From JBDHZU01 sp039812085 (GTDB lineage Bacteria > Actinomycetota > Actinomycetes > S36-B12 > UBA10799): a stretch of DNA of 6,128 nucleotides. Position 1 is the first letter of the stretch. Each line of letters opens with the position of its first letter. The DNA is taken from NCBI GenBank assembly GCA_039812085.1, contig JBDHZU010000121.1:1-6128 (forward strand), given 5' to 3'. Below are positions 2,709 to 6,128 of the stretch, one piece after another. The position numbers and the translations under genes are program-made. The notes beneath the pieces are model-generated. The model did no database searches. It saw only the letters and a program-made list of their open reading frames with translations, and had not been told where the DNA came from.

Positions 2709-5162
2709 TTACTTAATGGTGAGCTTCACCGTCTTTGACTTCGAGTTTCCGATCGTCAAGTTGCCTTGGTATTGCGCAACGGCGGTGACCCAGGCCTTCT
2801 TCTTGCCCTTAGTCATCTTCTTGGTCAGCACCACGGTTGCAGAGCCTCCCTTGACGGTCACGTTGATGACCTGCTGCTTCTTCTGAGAAGAGTTGCGGAC
2901 CAAGACCTGAACCTTCTGTCCCTTGGCCACACCACCGATCTTCAGCTTCAGCTTGACCTTGGAACTCTTCTTGATCTTCTTCGAACCGCTCTTGGTCAGC
3001 GACAGTGACGTCTTCTTGACCTTGACCGGAACAACCGAGTTCTTCGGAGCGCCAGGAGCGGCACCTGCAGACTTCTCTGTCATTGAGGTCATCATGAGTG
3101 CGTACTGCTGCTGGCCCAAGTAGTTCGGGTGCAGAGCGGTACCGGTCCCAGCCGCGAACATCTCCTGGGCAGCGGCGTCCGTGAGGTCGTCGGTCCAGTC
3201 GGCAATTCCGTCGATAGCGCAGAGGCCGTGGGTATGGCTGGAGTTGTAGAGCGAGAAACCAGGCGTCCAGCCGTACTTACTGCCATTTAGCTCCAACTGC
3301 TTGACCAGACCATCAGCTTCTACCGGGATAGTGCCTGGATCCTCATACCAATGCGGAATGCTGTTCGGGTAATTATTTGCCGTCTTGACCTGCAGAGTCT
3401 CATTCTTGTGGCCTTCGTAGAAGGTCCCATAGGCCCACGAGTTGGAGATCATATTCATCGGAGAAACCAGCTCGTTCTGCATGATCTTGGTGGTATCAAG
3501 TCGCCAGTCTGACGGCTGGGTCCAGTTGCCACCATCAGCCAGAGTGAAGTGCAGACCTGGGATCGTGTCCCAGTGCTGCTGAACTCCGCAGAATTCCAAC
3601 TTCCCCTTGTGCTTCGGGTCTTCACGCTGGGTCAGGTCCGGGTACATGGCCTGATTCACAGACGCCTTTGACGCCACCGGGACGGACGCAGCACTTGTGA
3701 ATTCAGCGGCCGGGGTGTTTCCGTCCTCACTGAGCTTCTGCGTCTCGCATCCTGATGTGCCTCCCAGGCACTTCCCCAAGTCCCCATAGTTGGTTTCCAG
3801 GACGTTGAGGTTGTTGTTCACGACGCTGTACAGCGGGACTCGCGTGTGCAAGAACTGCGTGCAACTACCGAGCAGGGAGGCATACGCAATGCCTTGCCGT
3901 TGATCCTCAGGAGTGTAGGTGCAGTACATCGATGAGTTGTGGAAGCTGGCAAAGTTGATATTTGAAATGGCTTGCCCCGCGAATGCACAGCTAGACCACG
4001 CAACCTGATTGTTGTACACGTCATTCCACGCGTCCTGCATCATGGTGCCGATTACGTCAAACACCATGCAGGAACTCACGACGGTAGACAAACCAGCGTC
4101 GTTGCCACCAATACTCAACAACGTCGTGTCGTACTTCTTTCCTTGCGCGATTGTCGACAATTGATCAACCTGAGCCGGCATGTACTCACCTGTGCTGGTG
4201 TCGCCACCAGGCCACTTCTTCTGTGGACTTAGCATGCCGCCACTCTGGGCAACGCCAGTGTTATCTGGCTGCAGCTTGATCTGGGCACCAGAGCAGGCAA
4301 CATCCACCAGAGTCACGTTGGAACGGTTGGATTGATTCTCCAAGTTCATGGCTGCACGAACGAAGCCGCCCCAACGACTGCGGTGGCAACCGGCGTCGTC
4401 CCACAGGATCGCGTTGGTGCGTGGATCGCGGATCTGTGGGAATCCTTCGCCGGACGCGTAGGAGTCACCAGTGATTGCCATGAGGGTGTTTTTGACGGTG
4501 ATCTTGCTGTTGACCGTCTTAGAGATGCGATGAACGGTGTCCGTCACCGTCAACGTCAACGGATAGGTGCCTTCCTTCAGTTGCACGGAGCGGTTGGCGC
4601 ACGGCACATTCTTGATCGACACGACCGGCGATGCCTTGATTGTCCAAGTGCAGCTCAACTTTGAAGCAGGAACACCCTTCGCGCTGACCTTGGACACCAA
4701 AGTCACGTCGTACGCGGGATTGGCACCGCTGGGAAGCGGGCCGTAAAGGGCATTACCGGCCTGGGGGTAACCAGGAACCTTAGTCATGGGAGTGGCTGGC
4801 CACTGGGCATTCTTACCTTGGGCGGCTGGTACGCCGCGGGGCATCGTCCAGTCCCAGTTCGCGTTGATGTTCTTCCAGGCGCCGTATGTCTTGCCATGCG
4901 CCGTGGAATTGCTCGCGGTCGGTTTCACGACGGCTTTGCGCGCGTCTGGCGTCGTATCAACACCTGATGAATCGTCCTCAAGCGGCACGACGGTGTTGAC
5001 GGGTGCACCCGGTGCATCGTTCGAGTCAGATTGCGCCGTGTCTTGTTGATTCGTTGTTGCTGCTGAAGGGGAGGGCGAGTTTTCGTGCGCTTGCGCCGGA
5101 GCAATACCCAGCGCAGTCACTGCCAACGCGCCAGAGGCGGTAGCAATAAGGAGCTTCTTCAT
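2709..5162 (-). CDS. Secreted multidomain SGNH/GDSL-type hydrolase
   Basis: The 817-residue precursor begins MKKLLIATASGALAVTALGI and has a Sec signal peptide cleaved after AQA (about residue 25). A Ser/Thr/Pro/Asp-rich linker follows. An Ig/PKD-like beta region spans roughly 153-224, with Cys171 and Cys188 available for a disulfide. The SGNH core then shows GDSYASGEG (232-240, nucleophile Ser234), CHRS (259-262), ACSGA (289-293), GGND (352-355, oxyanion Gly/Asn) and HPN (678-680, catalytic His678). About 320 residues separate GGND from HPN, much more than in minimal family members, and the Asp usually three residues before the His is missing (TALHPN). Twelve cysteines suit an exported protein. 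The last ~110 residues form an Ig-like, lysine-rich domain without Asp or Glu. I chose the ATG at 5162 because it starts the signal peptide correctly; a TTG at 5201 would add 13 residues. Neither start has a clear ribosome binding site. The substrate is unknown (lipid, acetylated glycan or other ester). Confidence 0.9.
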   Translation of the reverse strand: MKKLLIATASGALAVTALGIAPAQAHENSPSPSAATTNQQDTAQSDSNDAPGAPVNTVVPLEDDSSGVDTTPDARKAVVKPTASNSTAHGKTYGAWKNINANWDWTMPRGVPAAQGKNAQWPATPMTKVPGYPQAGNALYGPLPSGANPAYDVTLVSKVSAKGVPASKLSCTWTIKASPVVSIKNVPCANRSVQLKEGTYPLTLTVTDTVHRISKTVNSKITVKNTLMAITGDSYASGEGFPQIRDPRTNAILWDDAGCHRSRWGGFVRAAMNLENQSNRSNVTLVDVACSGAQIKLQPDNTGVAQSGGMLSPQKKWPGGDTSTGEYMPAQVDQLSTIAQGKKYDTTLLSIGGNDAGLSTVVSSCMVFDVIGTMMQDAWNDVYNNQVAWSSCAFAGQAISNINFASFHNSSMYCTYTPEDQRQGIAYASLLGSCTQFLHTRVPLYSVVNNNLNVLETNYGDLGKCLGGTSGCETQKLSEDGNTPAAEFTSAASVPVASKASVNQAMYPDLTQREDPKHKGKLEFCGVQQHWDTIPGLHFTLADGGNWTQPSDWRLDTTKIMQNELVSPMNMISNSWAYGTFYEGHKNETLQVKTANNYPNSIPHWYEDPGTIPVEADGLVKQLELNGSKYGWTPGFSLYNSSHTHGLCAIDGIADWTDDLTDAAAQEMFAAGTGTALHPNYLGQQQYALMMTSMTEKSAGAAPGAPKNSVVPVKVKKTSLSLTKSGSKKIKKSSKVKLKLKIGGVAKGQKVQVLVRNSSQKKQQVINVTVKGGSATVVLTKKMTKGKKKAWVTAVAQYQGNLTIGNSKSKTVKLTIK

Positions 5163-5201
5163 ATTTGAGACGCCATTTCGATTCGAGGGTTCACCGGACA
5201 A

Positions 5202-5299
5202 CCCCGCAAAAGTAGGTCAAGAAATGTGATCAAAGCCGCTTGAGCGCGCAGATGGGTGATCTTGACGACTCTCCGTAACGAGCCATTCGGACGAACGGG
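5202..5299. other. Kinase-hydrolase intergenic region
   Basis: On the minus strand, CCGTTC-GTCC-GAATGG (complement of 5283-5298) can form a 6-bp stem with one G-U pair just after the kinase stop; it has no U-tract and is a weak terminator at best. A 7-bp inverted repeat, GTCAAGA (5216-5222) and TCTTGAC (5260-5266), spans the likely hydrolase promoter and could be an operator. TACTTT (complement of 5209-5214) fits the TANNNT -10 pattern, but the nearest TTGATC (complement of 5228-5233) is only 13 bp away. The two genes may share a transcript or the hydrolase may have its own promoter. Confidence 0.3.
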
Positions 5300-6067
5300 T
5301 TACTCGTCGCCCATCTCGAGATCCCAGGCCCGAACTCCACCGATAATTCCGGCGACATTCGGCACGATGGTGACGTCATCACCGAGGTTGGCAGTCAGCC
5401 GTCTGGCGTTCCCCCCACCGACGTACAACTGGTCCCAAAGAAACACTGGTCGCAGTCCATCAATGACCTCAACCATGCGCTCACTCCAACGCCGCGGACC
5501 CAGCTTCTTCAGCTGTTTGATCCCGATCCAAGTGTCATAGGTTGCACCTTCGCGGACCGGCGCGTGCGACATCTCAAGGTGGGGAGCTAACCGGCCGTTG
5601 TTGAAGCACGCACACCCGAGACCGGTTCCCAAAGTGAACATGACCTCAAAGCCCTCGCGTTGGATCACTGCCGCCCCTTGCACCTCGGCATCGTTGAGTA
5701 CTCGAGTAGGGCGTTCGAAGGTTGCCTGCAGGATCGATTTGGCATCCCAGTTGCGCCATTCCTCGACCAGTTGCGGGTCTTTCTCTGTGTACGGTCCCGC
5801 CACATTTGGATAGTGCGGCGTGCGCACAACACGACCGTTGCGGATCATGCCCGGCATACCGACTGTCACACGGTCGAACTCCGGCATTTTCGAGGCGATC
5901 TTCTTCAACGTTTTGACGAATCGCTCTGGCGGAAGCGGGTACGGGGTGGGCACGCGCACCCGATCAGCGATGAGTTCGCCGTCCTCGTCGAGGACCGATG
6001 CTTTGATCCCGGAACCACCGCAGTCAATGCCCAAGGTATGCAGACCTCGGGGACGGTTATCCGGCAT
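5300..6067 (-). CDS. ppgK: Polyphosphate glucokinase-like ROK kinase
   Basis: The 255-residue cytoplasmic enzyme has the ROK sugar-kinase layout. The phosphate-binding loop GIDCGGSGIKA is at 13-23, VTVGMPGMI at 68-75, NDAEVQG at 125-131 with likely catalytic base Asp126, and the second phosphate loop TLGTGLGCACF at 145-155. EMSHAPVREGATYDTWIG (165-182) resembles the segment seen in polyphosphate glucokinases (ELSHHPFRKGETYDEYLG-like). YVGGGNARR is at 215-223 and the C-terminus contains IVPNVAGIIGGVRA. Length fits the family. By family knowledge it phosphorylates glucose at C6 using inorganic polyphosphate, and ATP in some members. Discrimination from other short ROK kinases rests on motif resemblance. 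The ATG at 6067 places the P-loop at residue 13, as expected; only weak purine-rich sequence precedes it. The frame is open to the window edge but has no ATG, GTG or TTG in that stretch. It lies 137 bp upstream of the hydrolase start on the same strand. Confidence 0.85.
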   Translation of the reverse strand: MPDNRPRGLHTLGIDCGGSGIKASVLDEDGELIADRVRVPTPYPLPPERFVKTLKKIASKMPEFDRVTVGMPGMIRNGRVVRTPHYPNVAGPYTEKDPQLVEEWRNWDAKSILQATFERPTRVLNDAEVQGAAVIQREGFEVMFTLGTGLGCACFNNGRLAPHLEMSHAPVREGATYDTWIGIKQLKKLGPRRWSERMVEVIDGLRPVFLWDQLYVGGGNARRLTANLGDDVTIVPNVAGIIGGVRAWDLEMGDE

Positions 6068-6128
6068 CTGCCCAGCCTGCCGGAAATGACAGGTCAGGCG
6101 CCATCTGAAGTAACCGTCTTGTCTTGTC
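6057..6128 (-). CDS. Possible 3' end of an upstream gene (partial)
   Basis: On the minus strand a reading frame enters from the right edge, contains LLQMAPDLSFPAGWADAG and stops at TAA (6059-6057), overlapping the kinase start by 11 bases. Such overlaps are common between co-transcribed genes, but about 23 codons of open frame could be chance. It has no recognisable motif. Confidence 0.2.
   Translation of the reverse strand, partial: DKTRRLLQMAPDLSFPAGWADAG

Noticed and set aside
5160..5201. TTG at 5201 as hydrolase start
   Set aside because: It adds 13 polar residues before a well-formed signal peptide and has no properly spaced ribosome binding site.
5216..5266. Inverted repeat GTCAAGA / TCTTGAC as a regulator operator
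   Set aside because: The arms are only 7 bp and 37 bp apart, and no regulator gene is nearby; it is mentioned in the intergenic entry but not claimed as a site.

Overview
The window reads as chromosomal DNA of an actinomycete (Actinomycetota). By eye it is moderately G+C-rich. Both tRNAs encode their CCA end, there is a polyphosphate-glucokinase-type ROK kinase, and there is a large secreted SGNH hydrolase whose Ser-His block layout is familiar from actinobacterial secreted lipases/esterases. No species can be named from the sequence alone.

Layout, left to right. Bases 1-58 are the 5' end of an unidentified minus-strand gene. A plus-strand tRNA-Ser(GCU) lies at 206-296 and a minus-strand tRNA-Ser(UGA) at 627-717, facing each other. 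The ~330 bp between them holds no credible protein gene. It contains stem-loops and a decayed tandem repeat of roughly 102-119 bp whose units reuse the 3' end of tRNA-Ser(GCU). Next come three intact minus-strand genes: a GT61-type glycosyltransferase (821-2590), a secreted multidomain SGNH hydrolase (2709-5162) and a polyphosphate-glucokinase-like ROK kinase (5300-6067). The kinase and hydrolase are 137 bp apart and point the same way. A strong hairpin after the hydrolase probably ends that transcript.

The most notable structure is a direct repeat around the glycosyltransferase gene. The promoter and 5' half of tRNA-Ser(UGA) (689-781) reappear in the same orientation, in damaged form, at 2600-2681, immediately upstream of the glycosyltransferase start. 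The homology stops inside the tRNA anticodon stem. The simplest reading is that the older order was kinase - hydrolase - terminator - tRNA-Ser(UGA). A segment of about 1.9 kb carrying the glycosyltransferase then arrived with a replacement tRNA 5' half, leaving the old 5' half as a remnant. The glycosyltransferase may now be expressed from the displaced tRNA promoter. With the repeats next to tRNA-Ser(GCU), the locus looks like a tRNA-Ser hotspot for rearrangement or integration, although no integrase is visible.

Functionally, the kinase would feed glucose 6-phosphate into metabolism using polyphosphate. The hydrolase would act outside the membrane on an unknown ester or glycan substrate and ends in a lysine-rich domain with no acidic residues. 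The glycosyltransferase probably decorates a surface glycan. No shared pathway for the three can be shown from the sequence.
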